Origin: an uncultured Prevotellaceae bacterium
Lineage (GTDB): Bacteria > Bacteroidota > Bacteroidia > Bacteroidales > Bacteroidaceae
Length of the DNA: 64,000 bases
Assembly (NCBI GenBank): GCA_946405805.1
Contig: CAMJIL010000003.1
Location: 1-64,000, forward strand
Direction of reading: 5' to 3'
Part shown: one piece after another, positions 26,888 to 36,653 of the stretch
How the letters are laid out: each line of letters opens with the position of its first letter
Position numbering within the stretch: position 1 is the first letter of the stretch
The notes under the pieces: model-generated
The model's input: only the letters and a program-made list of their open reading frames with translations
Database searches by the model: none
What the model was told of the DNA's origin: nothing
Made by a program: the position numbers and the translations under genes

Positions 26888-28720
26888 CTATTCCCTGTTT
26901 GCTCTCTTTCTCTCCAGATGATCGAGGATAGCCTTTCTCATTCGAATGCTCTTAGGAGTACATTCCACGAGTTCATCCTCCTTGATGTATTCCAGACACT
27001 CCTCCAGCGACATTACAGTCTTAGGAATGATACGAGCCTTATCGTCAGAGCCTGAAGCACGCACATTCGTAAGCTGCTTTGCCTTTGTTACGTTTATGAC
27101 AAGGTCTATCTCGTGAACATGCTCTCCTACTACCTGTCCGCCATAAACGTCCTCACCTGGGTCAATGAAGAACTTTCCTCTGTCCTGCAATTTGTCTATA
27201 GAGTATGCGTATGCATTACCTGTCTCCATTGCAATCAGCGAACCATTCTGGCGTCTCTCTATGTCACCCTTATATGGCTGATACTCCTTGAAGCGATGTG
27301 ACATAATTGCCTCACCCTGTGATGCTGTCAGGATATTGGTTCTCAAACCTATCGTACCACGAGAAGGGATATCGAAATCAATATTCACTCTGTCGCCCTG
27401 GGTTTCCATTGAGGTCATCTCGCCCTTTCTGCGAGTTACCATATCAATCATCTTGCTTGCGAACTCCTCTGGCACATTGATATTCAGTTCCTCAACAGGT
27501 TCGCAGCGCACTCCGTCAATCTCCTTATATATTACCTGTGGCTGTCCCACCTGCAACTCATACCCTTCACGACGCATTGTCTCGATGAGCACAGAGAGGT
27601 GCAACACACCACGTCCGCTGACAATCCACTTATCTGTGCTGTCGCCAAACGGTTCTACACGAAGAGCCAGATTCTTTTCTATTTCCTTTTGCAGACGGTC
27701 ATTGATGTGTCTTGACGTAACCAGCTTACCCTCCTTGCCGAAGAAAGGTGAGTCATTGATGGTAAACAGCATCGACATCGTAGGCTCATCAACAGAGATA
27801 GTAGGCAATGCCTCTGGGTTTTCTATGTCGCACAGAGTATCACCTATTTCAAAATGTGACAATCCTATAACGGCACAGATATCTCCAGAAGACACCTCTT
27901 CCGTAGCATGATGTCCCATGCCGTCAAAGGTATGCAATTCCTTAATCTTTGTCTTCTCCATACTGCCGTCGCGATGGGATATAGTTATCTGCATGCCAGC
28001 CTTCAGGGTTCCTCTGTGCACACGACCCACAGCAATACGGCCTGTATATGTAGAATAATCCAACGATGTTATCAGCATCTGCGGAGTACCCTCGAGTTTT
28101 TCAGGCGCAGGAATAACCTCCACAATCTTGTCGAGCAGATATTCGATGTTGTCAGTAGGCTTCTTATAGTCCTCAGACATCCATCCCTGCTTGGCAGAGC
28201 CATATACTACAGGGAAATCCAGCTGGTCTTCCGTAGCATTGAGGGCAAACATCAGGTCGAATACCATTTCATACACCTCTTCAGGACGGCAGTTTGGCTT
28301 ATCCACCTTATTCACTACCACGATAGGCTTCAGTCCTATCTCCAGAGCCTTCTGCAGCACGAAACGAGTCTGTGGCATAGGACCCTCAAAAGCATCGACA
28401 AGCAGTATGCAGCCGTCTGCCATATTCAGCACACGCTCTACCTCACCGCCGAAATCAGAGTGTCCCGGGGTATCAATGATGTTAATCTTTGTGCCCTTCC
28501 AGTTGATAGACACATTTTTCGACAGAATCGTTATTCCGCGTTCGCGCTCAAGGTCGTTGGCGTCCAACACCTGGTCGGAGTTATTCTGTCCGTCACGGAA
28601 CAGCTTACCAGCAAGCATCATCTTGTCAACAAGAGTCGTCTTGCCATGATCTACATGGGCAATGATAGCAATATTTCTGATACTTGCCAAGCCGTTTGAT
28701 TGGGTATTATTGGTATCCAT
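26888..28720 (-). CDS. typA: Ribosome-associated GTPase TypA/BipA
   Basis: The 610-residue translational GTPase has the G1 motif IAHVDHGKTTLVDKM, G2/G3 RERGITI and DTPGHSDFGGEVER, and G4 NKVDKP, followed by EF-G-like domains and the C-terminal BipA domain. It assists 50S assembly and stress growth. Length and motifs are standard. A good promoter lies 35-42 nt upstream. Confidence 0.96.
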   Translation of the reverse strand: MDTNNTQSNGLASIRNIAIIAHVDHGKTTLVDKMMLAGKLFRDGQNNSDQVLDANDLERERGITILSKNVSINWKGTKINIIDTPGHSDFGGEVERVLNMADGCILLVDAFEGPMPQTRFVLQKALEIGLKPIVVVNKVDKPNCRPEEVYEMVFDLMFALNATEDQLDFPVVYGSAKQGWMSEDYKKPTDNIEYLLDKIVEVIPAPEKLEGTPQMLITSLDYSTYTGRIAVGRVHRGTLKAGMQITISHRDGSMEKTKIKELHTFDGMGHHATEEVSSGDICAVIGLSHFEIGDTLCDIENPEALPTISVDEPTMSMLFTINDSPFFGKEGKLVTSRHINDRLQKEIEKNLALRVEPFGDSTDKWIVSGRGVLHLSVLIETMRREGYELQVGQPQVIYKEIDGVRCEPVEELNINVPEEFASKMIDMVTRRKGEMTSMETQGDRVNIDFDIPSRGTIGLRTNILTASQGEAIMSHRFKEYQPYKGDIERRQNGSLIAMETGNAYAYSIDKLQDRGKFFIDPGEDVYGGQVVGEHVHEIDLVINVTKAKQLTNVRASGSDDKARIIPKTVMSLEECLEYIKEDELVECTPKSIRMRKAILDHLERKRANRE

Positions 28721-28754
28721 AGTTAATTCAATCCTATTTTTTAGTAACAGGCTG

Positions 28755-28785
28755 CAAAATTAACACTTTTTTTTCGAATACACAA
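28755..28785 (-). promoter_or_regulatory. Promoter of typA
   Basis: TAATTTTG on the minus strand (28755-28762) with TTG after a 20-bp spacer (28783-28785). Confidence 0.55.
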
Positions 28786-28789
28786 ATAT

Positions 28790-29385
28790 ATTTTATTTTC
28801 TCGTTTGTGACAATTAGGACAAATGACAGTCGATTTTTATGCTGTTTGGAGACCTTCAAAAATACTAAACTACTGATAATCAATAACATAATAAAAAATA
28901 TATAATATATTTTATAGTTATTATAGTATTTTTTTATTCAATTTTATTATAAAAGAATATTAACATATAACACTTATGATATATAATAATGTATATATGT
29001 AGTTGTTTTTTACAGTAAATTGTGAGGTGCGGAGCGAGGTTTTCATCCGGAGAAGCGTTCGAGCCGAGTGTAAAAAATTAATTGTCCAATTGTCACAATT
29101 GTCACAATTAGGGCGAAAATTTGTTCCCCCTCGGAGAAAAAAATTTTTCCTTAAGGAGCGCAAAAAGATACGAATTCAGTCATCTGAAAGGGCGTTAAAA
29201 TTCCCTATCAAACTGCCTGAAACGAGGCCAAACGCGGCAGTTTTGATACTCAAATCGCCACAAATCAGCATATGATCAAGTTGAATTCATTGGCATGAAC
29301 ACATAGCAAAAGAGCAAATAAAACGTTAAAAAAAGATAAAAGCAACATACACTTCAGGCATGAGGAAACTAATTCAAATTAAAAT
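28790..29385. other. AT-rich intergenic stretch between typA and galM
   Basis: About 600 nt with no gene I can support. It holds a strongly AT-rich half (28840-29000) and then a mixed part with CAATTGTCACAATTGTCACAATT, a 9-bp tandem repeat at about 29086-29110. Short open frames on both strands are Lys/Arg- or Asn/Cys-rich and look like chance. The control region of the pentose operon must lie at its right end. Confidence 0.5.
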
Positions 29386-29388
29386 TTG

Positions 29389-29396
29389 TACCTTTG
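29389..29396 (+). promoter_or_regulatory. -7 element of the pentose operon promoter
   Basis: TACCTTTG lies 64 nt before the galM ATG. No TTG is found 18-21 bp upstream, so the -33 part is poor. That would suit a promoter needing an activator or under regulation (inference). Confidence 0.5.
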
Positions 29397-29460
29397 GCGA
29401 AGATTTCGCGCTACGCGATATATGGTAGTTTCTTTACTAACTAAAAAACATAGTCTACTA

Positions 29461-30639
29461 ATGAAAAATCTTAAAACATTCATGGCATGCGCTGCCTTTG
29501 CAGCTTTAGCCTCAGCTTGTTGTGACAAGAGTTGTCAAACATCACAGTTAAAGTCAGGTCTCGATCCTGCAGCATTCGACACAACCATCAACGGAAAGCA
29601 AGTAAAGCTTTACACCCTTACCAACGCAAATGGTATGGAAGTATGTATCACCAACTATGGTGGCCGTGTAGTATCGCTGGTAGTTCCTGACAAGGACGGT
29701 AAGCCAACAGACGTTGTTCTGGGCTATGACAACATTGCACAGTATGCTGACACACTGAACTCTCCAAGTGACTACGGTTCTTCTGTAGGTCGTTATGCAA
29801 ACCGTATCAATGGTGGTAAGTTCACCCTCAACGGCACAGAATACCAGCTGAAGCAGAATGACGGTGCTAACTGTCTGCATGGCGGTGGCACATCAGGATG
29901 GATGAACCAAGTGTATGATGCAGAACAGGTAGATAGCTCTACCCTGAAACTGACTATCAAAGCACAGGATGGCGAAAACGGATTCCCAGGCAATGTAACA
30001 GCCGTTACTACCTACAAGGTAACAGAGGACAACACTCTCGACATCACTTGGGAGGCTACTACAGATAAGGAAACTATCATCAACCAGACAAACCACAACT
30101 ACTACAACCTGAACGGAAAATTCGATGAGGTTGGAACAGACATGGAACTGTATCTGAATGCTGACAATTTCACTCCTTCAGATGCTAACTATATCCCAAC
30201 AGGCGAGATTAAGCCTGTTAAGGACACTCCTTTCGACTTTACTACTCCTCACCCTGTCAAGGACGCTATCGGTGCTGACTTTGACCAGGTTAAGAATGCC
30301 AACGGTGGTATCGACCACAACTTCTGCCTGAACACATACAAGGACGGCAAGGGAGACGATACACAGGTATGTGCTTCTCTGTACTCTCCAAAGACAGGTA
30401 TCTTCATGGAGATGTACACCAACGAACCAGGTGTACAGTGCTATACAGGCAACTTCCAGGGCATCGGCAAGGAGCCAAACATTGCTCACAAGGGCGGTAA
30501 ATACCCACAATATGTAAGCGTATGTCTGGAGAGCCAGAAATATCCTGACTCACCAAACAAGAAGGATTGGGTACAGCCAACACTGAAGCCAGGTGAGAAA
30601 TATTACAGCCACGCTGCTTATAAGTTCTCTATCAAATAA
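29461..30639 (+). CDS. galM: Aldose 1-epimerase (mutarotase), lipoprotein
   Basis: The 392-residue protein starts with a lipoprotein signal (LKTFMACAAFAALASAC, lipid-modified Cys about residue 20). The mutarotase domain has NYGGRVVSLVVPDKDG, GRYANRINGGKF, NQTNHNYYNL (catalytic His) and the catalytic Glu in GVQCYTGN...VCLESQ. It speeds exchange of sugar anomers outside the inner membrane, before uptake. An in-frame ATG at 29386 was rejected because it precedes the promoter element. It heads the pentose operon. Confidence 0.92.
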   Translation: MKNLKTFMACAAFAALASACCDKSCQTSQLKSGLDPAAFDTTINGKQVKLYTLTNANGMEVCITNYGGRVVSLVVPDKDGKPTDVVLGYDNIAQYADTLNSPSDYGSSVGRYANRINGGKFTLNGTEYQLKQNDGANCLHGGGTSGWMNQVYDAEQVDSSTLKLTIKAQDGENGFPGNVTAVTTYKVTEDNTLDITWEATTDKETIINQTNHNYYNLNGKFDEVGTDMELYLNADNFTPSDANYIPTGEIKPVKDTPFDFTTPHPVKDAIGADFDQVKNANGGIDHNFCLNTYKDGKGDDTQVCASLYSPKTGIFMEMYTNEPGVQCYTGNFQGIGKEPNIAHKGGKYPQYVSVCLESQKYPDSPNKKDWVQPTLKPGEKYYSHAAYKFSIK

Positions 30640-30696
30640 GTCTGGCTTAAACATTTGAATACAAACAAATTAAAAACATAAAACTAAAAAGAAAAA

Positions 30697-32652
30697 ATGG
30701 ACAAAATCCTTCAAGCCTTGAGTAACAATGGATTCGCAACCATTGATTACCTCGTATTTATTGCTTACATTATTATCCTCGTCAGCCTCGGTATCTTCCT
30801 GAGCCGCGGCAAGAAGGGCGAGGAAAAGTCTTCTACCGACTACTTCCTTGCAGGTAACACCCTGACTTGGTGGGCTGTCGGTGCTTCACTGATTGCTGCG
30901 AACATTTCTGCTGAGCAGTTTATCGGTATGTCAGGCTCTGCCTTCAACAGCGGTATCGCAATGGCTGCATACGAGTTGATGGCTGCTGCGACACTGATTA
31001 TCGTAGGTAAGTTCCTGCTGCCTCTGATGATTGAGAAGAAAGTGTTTACCATTCCACAGTTCCTGCGCGACCGCTACAACGAAGGCGTAGGTCTGAGTTT
31101 CTCTATCTTCTGGCTGTTCCTGTATGTCTTCATCAACCTGACATCAGTAGCATGGCTCGGTGCTCTTGCTATCCAGCAGATTCTGGGTCTGCCAACAGAT
31201 ATGTATATGAATCTCGGCGGTATGCAGGTGGATGCAGTTCGTATGACAATCATCCTCATCCTGTTCCTCATTGCCGGTCTGTATTCTATCTATGGAGGTC
31301 TGGCTTCTGTAGCATGGACAGACGTTATGCAGGTAACATTCCTCGTAGGTGGTGGTCTCATTACTGCTTATGCTGCACTTAGCGTAATCGGTAGCGAACT
31401 GAACATTGATGGCGGTGCATTCGGTGCATTCTCTGAGATATACTCACATCTCGCAAGCATACCAGGCGACAAGCACTTCAACCTCGTGGTAACACGAAAT
31501 ATGGAAATGTATGAGAACATCTATGATGACCCATACTTCGACATTCCTGGTATCGTTGTTGTTGTTGGTGCTCTGTGGCTTACAAACCTCGGCTACTGGG
31601 GCTTCAACCAGTACATCATTCAGAAGGGTCTGGCTGCTAAGTCTCTCGACGAAGCAAAGAAGGGTATGATATTCGCTGCTTTCCTGAAGATTCTCATCCC
31701 ATTCATCGTATGTATCCCAGGTGTATGTGCATTCTATATCATGAACGGTACCTACAATGGTCAGCCAGTATTCGACCAGCTCACACTGTTTGGTTCCATC
31801 GAGCGTTCTGACGATGCATATCCATACCTCATCCGTAACTTCACTCCGGTATTCGTTAAGGGTCTCAGCTTCGCTGCTCTTGCTGCTGCTGTTATCTCTT
31901 CTTTGGCTTCTATGTTCAACAGTACTTCTACTATCTTCACAATGGATATCTACAAGCACTATATTGACAGAGGCGCATCTGAGAAGAAACTCGTTAACGT
32001 AGGTCGTATCACATCTCTCTGTGCTCTGATTATGGCTCTTATTGCAGTATATCCTATCATGGGTGGTGCTGACCAGGCATTCCAGGTTATTCAGGAGTAT
32101 TCAGGCTTCGTATATCCAGGTATCGTAGTTATCTTCGGTCTGGGTCTGCTTTGGAAGCGTGCGAGCGGTACTGCTGCTGTTGTTGCAGCTATCGGTACAT
32201 TCGCATTCTCTATCTTCTTCAAGTTCGCTCTGCCTGACGTACCATTCCTGCTCCGTATGGGATATGTATTCATCTGCCTTGTAATTCTGTTCTTCGGTAT
32301 CTCACTGAGTTCAAAGAACACCAAGCCAGCAGAAGTACTTCCAGAGAAGACAAAGCGTACTCTCTTCAAGTGGGCTCACGTTGCACTGGGTGCTGCTGTT
32401 ACATGCGTAGTACTGGGCTGTCTTACATTCTACATCAAGGAGTGTCAGCTCCTCGGCTTCGAAGCATTCTTCTTCCTCGCTGCTATGATGTTCTCTATCT
32501 ACCTGTATCTGTACAACAATGCTAAGGACACCGTAGAGGATGTTAAGAGCATCGGCGTTGACGTAGCAATATTCAAGACCAACACAGCATTCAACCTTGG
32601 TGCTGCTGGCGTAGTTATCATTCTTGTTATACTTTACGGAATACTCTGGTAA
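30697..32652 (+). CDS. Sodium:solute symporter (SSS/SGLT family)
   Basis: The 651-residue membrane protein has about 14 helices. The SSS signature is seen around [32 protein letters not shown] (residues 46-77), with [19 protein letters not shown] near 195, and [20 protein letters not shown] near 405 that contains the second sodium-site Ser residues. It imports a sugar with sodium. Its place between galM and araD suggests L-arabinose or a related pentose. The araD start follows after 4 nt. Confidence 0.92.
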   Translation: MDKILQALSNNGFATIDYLVFIAYIIILVSLGIFLSRGKKGEEKSSTDYFLAGNTLTWWAVGASLIAANISAEQFIGMSGSAFNSGIAMAAYELMAAATLIIVGKFLLPLMIEKKVFTIPQFLRDRYNEGVGLSFSIFWLFLYVFINLTSVAWLGALAIQQILGLPTDMYMNLGGMQVDAVRMTIILILFLIAGLYSIYGGLASVAWTDVMQVTFLVGGGLITAYAALSVIGSELNIDGGAFGAFSEIYSHLASIPGDKHFNLVVTRNMEMYENIYDDPYFDIPGIVVVVGALWLTNLGYWGFNQYIIQKGLAAKSLDEAKKGMIFAAFLKILIPFIVCIPGVCAFYIMNGTYNGQPVFDQLTLFGSIERSDDAYPYLIRNFTPVFVKGLSFAALAAAVISSLASMFNSTSTIFTMDIYKHYIDRGASEKKLVNVGRITSLCALIMALIAVYPIMGGADQAFQVIQEYSGFVYPGIVVIFGLGLLWKRASGTAAVVAAIGTFAFSIFFKFALPDVPFLLRMGYVFICLVILFFGISLSSKNTKPAEVLPEKTKRTLFKWAHVALGAAVTCVVLGCLTFYIKECQLLGFEAFFFLAAMMFSIYLYLYNNAKDTVEDVKSIGVDVAIFKTNTAFNLGAAGVVIILVILYGILW

Positions 32653-32656
32653 TATC

Positions 32657-33367
32657 ATGTTAGAAGAACTGAAACAGAAAGTCTTTAAGGCTAATCTCGA
32701 CCTTGTAAAGCAGGGTCTCGTAATATTCACTTGGGGCAATGTCTCTGGCATTGACCGCGAAAAGGGACTTGTAGTAATAAAGCCTTCAGGCGTGTCATAT
32801 GACGAAATGAAGGCAGAAGATATGGTTGTAGTAGATTTAAATACCGGAAAGGTGGTCGAGGGCAACCTCAACCCCTCATCCGACACTCCTACACACCTTG
32901 TTCTCTACAAGGCGTTCCCTAACATTCAGGGAGTAGTACACACCCACTCTACCTATGCTACAGCATTCGCACAGGCAGGACAGGATATCCCTAATATCGG
33001 CACAACACATGCTGACTATTTCTACAAGGCTATCCCATGCACGCGCGATATGACTAAGGAGGAAGTAGAAGGTCAGTACGAGTTGGAAACAGGTAATGTT
33101 ATCGTGGATGAGATACTGAACATCCGCAAGATAAATCCTGACCACACTCCTGCTGTATTGGTAAAGAATCACGGCCCATTCTCTTGGGGCACATCACCAG
33201 ACAATGCAGTATATAATGCAAAGGTAATGGAGCAGTGTGCAAAGATGGCATTCATCAGTTTCTCAGTTAACCCACTGACTACAATGAATCCTCTGCTCGT
33301 AGAGAAACACTACAACCGCAAGCATGGTCCTAACGCCTACTATGGCCAGCCAGGACAGAAACATTAA
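32657..33367 (+). CDS. araD: L-ribulose-5-phosphate 4-epimerase
   Basis: The 236-residue class II aldolase-like enzyme converts L-ribulose 5-phosphate to D-xylulose 5-phosphate. Zinc His ligands are in [16 protein letters not shown] (about residues 94-96) and KNHGPFSWG (about 170). The phosphate-binding part GNVSGIDRE lies near 28. A start at 32624 would overlap the symporter; ATG 32657, 4 nt after its stop, fits the family start MLEELKQ. Confidence 0.94.
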   Translation: MLEELKQKVFKANLDLVKQGLVIFTWGNVSGIDREKGLVVIKPSGVSYDEMKAEDMVVVDLNTGKVVEGNLNPSSDTPTHLVLYKAFPNIQGVVHTHSTYATAFAQAGQDIPNIGTTHADYFYKAIPCTRDMTKEEVEGQYELETGNVIVDEILNIRKINPDHTPAVLVKNHGPFSWGTSPDNAVYNAKVMEQCAKMAFISFSVNPLTTMNPLLVEKHYNRKHGPNAYYGQPGQKH

Positions 33368-33370
33368 TTA

Positions 33371-33427
33371 TAAAGTTTAAAGTTTATAGTTTAAAGTTTA
33401 AAGATAATAGTTTATAGATAAAAGTTT
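33371..33427 (+). repeat. Heptamer array (AAAGTTT/ATAGTTT family)
   Basis: Eight near-consecutive 7-bp units (AAAGTTT, AAAGTTT, ATAGTTT, AAAGTTT, AAAGATA, ATAGTTT, ATAGATA, AAAAGTT) fill the araD-araA junction, with a 1-nt slip at the last unit. Confidence 0.8.
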
Positions 33428-33442
33428 AATAATCAAAAAACT

Positions 33443-34981
33443 ATGGCAACATTTGATAAATTAGAGCTCTGGTGGATTACTGGAGCACAGTTACTCTACG
33501 GAGGCGAGACAGTAAAAATCGTTGACGGCCACTCAAAGGAGATGGTTGAAGGACTTAACAGCGGCGGTTTGATTCCTATAAAGGTAGTATATAAAGGTAC
33601 AGCAAACTCTTCTCAGGAAGTAGAGAAGATAATGCTGGAGGCTAACAATGCTCCACAGTGTGCCGGCGTCATCACATGGATGCACACCTTCTCACCTGCT
33701 AAGATGTGGATAAAGGGTCTGCAGCGCCTCAACAAGCCTATGCTGCACTTCCACACACAGTATAATGCAGAAATTCCTTGGGACACAATGGATATGGACT
33801 TCATGAACCTTAACCAGAGTGCTCATGGTGACATCGAGTTTGGACACATCTGTACACGCATGCGCGTACCTCGTAAAGTAGTAGTAGGCTACTGGAAGAG
33901 CAAAGAGGCTCAGGAGAAGATTGCTATCTGGGCACGTGTGGCTGCTGCTGTGGCTGATGCTCATGATGTTCGCTGCCTGATGTTCGGTATGAACATGAAC
34001 AACGTTGCTGTTACTGACGGTGACCGCGTAGAGTTCGAACAGCGTCTCGGATACCACGTTGACTACTACCCTGTTTCTTCTCTTATGGATTACTTCAAGA
34101 GAGTTACTGATGCAGAGGTTGACGCTCTCGTAGAGGAATATAAGAAAGAATACACCATAAAGATTGACGAGTCTGGTGAAGAGGTATATTGGGAGAAGGT
34201 AAGAAATGCTGCGAAGGCAGAAATAGCTCTCCGTCGCGTACTGAAGGACGAGGGTGCTACAGCATTCACAACAAACTTCGACGACCTTGGCGACGCTGAC
34301 ATCGACGATCCAAACTTCTGCGGCTTTGACCAGATTCCTGGTCTCGCTTCACAGCGTCTTATGGCTGAGGGTATCGGCTTCGGTGCTGAAGGCGACTGGA
34401 AGACATCATGTCTCTATCGCTCTCTGTGGGTAATGAATCAGGGTCTTGCAAAGGGATGTTCATTCCTTGAGGACTACACCCTGAACTTTGCTGCTGACTG
34501 CACATCAAGCCTGCAAAGCCACATGCTTGAGGTTTGCCCTCTTATCGCAACAGACAAGCCAAAGTTGGAGGTTCACTTCCTCGGCATCGGCATCCGCAAG
34601 CAACAGACAGCACGTCTGGTATTCACCTCTAAGACAGGGCCTGGCATCAAGGCTACTATCGTTGACCTCGGCAACCGCTTCCGCCTCATCACAAGCGAAG
34701 TAGAGTGTATCGAGCCAAAGCCAATGCCAAAGTTGCCTGTAGCATCTGCTTTGTGGGTACCACAGCCAACATTCGAGATTGGCGCAGGAGCATGGATTCT
34801 TGCCGGTGGAACACACCACAGTGCTTTCTCTTACGACATCACAGCAGAATACTGGGAGGATTTCGCAGAGATGACAGGCATAGAATTCATCAACATCGAC
34901 AAGAACACCACTACATGCGGCTTCAAGCAGCAGCTGCGTAACAACGAGGTGTACTATATGTTGAATAAAGCACTTAAGTAA
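33443..34981 (+). CDS. araA: L-arabinose isomerase
   Basis: The 512-residue enzyme converts L-arabinose to L-ribulose. Family marks are LWWITGAQLLYG at the start, MHTFSPAKMWIKGL near residue 79, FGAEGDWKTSC near 310 (manganese Glu) and GGTHHSAFSYD near 455. It forms with araD and the kinase the standard isomerase route. The stop codon overlaps the first heptamer of the next junction. Confidence 0.96.
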   Translation: MATFDKLELWWITGAQLLYGGETVKIVDGHSKEMVEGLNSGGLIPIKVVYKGTANSSQEVEKIMLEANNAPQCAGVITWMHTFSPAKMWIKGLQRLNKPMLHFHTQYNAEIPWDTMDMDFMNLNQSAHGDIEFGHICTRMRVPRKVVVGYWKSKEAQEKIAIWARVAAAVADAHDVRCLMFGMNMNNVAVTDGDRVEFEQRLGYHVDYYPVSSLMDYFKRVTDAEVDALVEEYKKEYTIKIDESGEEVYWEKVRNAAKAEIALRRVLKDEGATAFTTNFDDLGDADIDDPNFCGFDQIPGLASQRLMAEGIGFGAEGDWKTSCLYRSLWVMNQGLAKGCSFLEDYTLNFAADCTSSLQSHMLEVCPLIATDKPKLEVHFLGIGIRKQQTARLVFTSKTGPGIKATIVDLGNRFRLITSEVECIEPKPMPKLPVASALWVPQPTFEIGAGAWILAGGTHHSAFSYDITAEYWEDFAEMTGIEFINIDKNTTTCGFKQQLRNNEVYYMLNKALK

Positions 34982-35014
34982 TTCATAATTCATAATTCAC
35001 AATTCATAATTATG
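34980..35014 (+). repeat. Heptamer array (AATTCAT) joining araA and the kinase gene
   Basis: Five units in exact register: AATTCAT, AATTCAT, AATTCAC, AATTCAT, AATTATG. The first unit contains part of the araA stop and the last unit supplies the ATG of the kinase gene. Confidence 0.9.
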
Positions 35015-36640
35015 AGTGCAAAAGAAACCATACAGGCAGGTAAAGCCATTCTCGGTATCGAGTTCGGCTCTACCCGCATCAAGGCTGTTCTCATCGATGA
35101 AGAGAACAATCCTATAGCACAGGGCAGCCACGAGTGGGAAAATCAACTGGTGGATGGTCTTTGGACATACTCAACAGAAGCAATCTGGTATGGTCTTGAA
35201 GACTGTTATGCTGACCTGCGTAAGAATGTAAGAGCACAGTATGACTGCGAAATAGAGATTCTGGCTTCTATCGGCATCTCTGCCATGATGCACGGATATA
35301 TGGCATTCGGTCCTAACGGCGTAGCATCAAAAGGAGCTCCTGTGGGCGAAGAGGAAAAGATTCTTGTTCCTTTCCGCACATGGCGTAACACCAACACAGG
35401 CGCTGCTGCAGCAAAGCTTTCAGAACTATTTAATTACAACATCCCTCTGCGTTGGAGTATCTCACACTTGTACCAGTGCATACTGGACAACGAGGAGCAC
35501 GTAAAGGATATTACTTATCTCACCACATTGGCTGGCTACATCCATTGGCGTCTGACAGGTAAGAAATGTCTCGGCATAGGTGATGCTTCTGGTATGATTC
35601 CTGTAGATCCTGAGACAAAGAACTACAACGCTGAGATGGTGAAGAAGTTCAATGACCTCGTTGCTGACAAGGGATACCCTTGGAAGTTGGAAAACATTCT
35701 CCCAGAGTGCATCGTTGCTGGTCATCCAGCAGGCTTCCTCACAGAACATGGTGCAAAGCGTCTTGACATTTCAGGCCACCTGAAGCCAGGCTGTCCACTA
35801 TGTCCTCCAGAAGGTGATGCCGGAACAGGAATGGTTGCTACCAATGCTGTAAAACAGCGCACTGGTAACGTTTCTGCGGGTACTTCAAGTTTCTCAATGA
35901 TTGTACTTGAGAAAGACCTCTCTATGCCTTCTGAGATGATTGATATGGTGACAACACCAGACGGCTCTCTCGTGGCTATGGTACACTGTAACAACTGTAC
36001 CTCTGACATTAATGCGTGGGTAAAACTGTTCAAGGAGTATCAGGAACTGCTTGGCGTACCTGTTGATATGAATGAGGTTTATGGCAAGCTCTACAACAAC
36101 GCCCTCAAGGGTGATGCTGACTGCGGTGGAGTATTGGCATACAACTATATCTCCGGCGAGCCTGTAACAGGTTTGCAGGAAGGCCGTCCACTCGTTGTGC
36201 GCTCTCCTAACGACAAGTTCAACCTTGCTAACTTCATACGTTCTAACCTTTATGCTACCGTTACCGTACTGAAACTTGGTAACGATATTCTCTTCAAAGA
36301 AGAGAAAGTGAAGGTAGATAGGATTACCGGTCACGGAGGTCTGTTCAAGACAAAGGGTGTCGGACAGCGTATTTTGGCAGCAGCACTCAACTCCCCAATC
36401 TCTGTTATGGAGACAGCAGGAGAAGGTGGTGCCTGGGGTATTGCCCTCCTCGCAGGATATGTTGTAAACAACAAGGAGAACCTCAATCTTGCTGACTATC
36501 TCGAGAAAGTAGTCTTTGGCGGCAATACAGGTGAGGAAATAGCTCCTACCCCAGAAGAAGTGGAAGGCTTCAATAAATATATAGAGGTGTATAAAGCAGG
36601 TCTTGCAATAGAGCAGGCAGCAGTTAATAACAAGAAATAA
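35012..36640 (+). CDS. FGGY-family carbohydrate kinase, probable L-ribulokinase
   Basis: The 542-residue protein has the FGGY kinase start ILGIEFGSTRIKAVLIDEE (phosphate-binding loop; Glu where many members have Asp), the domain-1 segment SIGISAMMHGYM, and GDAGTGMVATNAV and NVSAGTSSFSMIV in the second half. ITGHGGLFKTKGVGQRILAAAL lies near 430. Relatives are often labelled xylulokinase, but between araA and transketolase genes the expected substrate is L-ribulose. No classical araB is present nearby. Confidence 0.85.
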   Translation: MSAKETIQAGKAILGIEFGSTRIKAVLIDEENNPIAQGSHEWENQLVDGLWTYSTEAIWYGLEDCYADLRKNVRAQYDCEIEILASIGISAMMHGYMAFGPNGVASKGAPVGEEEKILVPFRTWRNTNTGAAAAKLSELFNYNIPLRWSISHLYQCILDNEEHVKDITYLTTLAGYIHWRLTGKKCLGIGDASGMIPVDPETKNYNAEMVKKFNDLVADKGYPWKLENILPECIVAGHPAGFLTEHGAKRLDISGHLKPGCPLCPPEGDAGTGMVATNAVKQRTGNVSAGTSSFSMIVLEKDLSMPSEMIDMVTTPDGSLVAMVHCNNCTSDINAWVKLFKEYQELLGVPVDMNEVYGKLYNNALKGDADCGGVLAYNYISGEPVTGLQEGRPLVVRSPNDKFNLANFIRSNLYATVTVLKLGNDILFKEEKVKVDRITGHGGLFKTKGVGQRILAAALNSPISVMETAGEGGAWGIALLAGYVVNNKENLNLADYLEKVVFGGNTGEEIAPTPEEVEGFNKYIEVYKAGLAIEQAAVNNKK

Positions 36641-36653
36641 ATTTTTATAAGCT

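Noticed and set aside
28960..29275. Two small opposing frames (67 and 90 residues) between typA and galM
   Set aside because: Low-complexity composition, overlapping each other on opposite strands and built on tandem CAATTGTCA repeats; no start signals.
28755..29396. A search for an intact mobile element in the largest intergenic gap
   Set aside because: No transposase, terminal inverted repeats or target duplication were seen.
29386..29460. A longer start for galM
   Set aside because: It would begin upstream of the promoter -7 element and add 25 residues before a clear lipoprotein signal.
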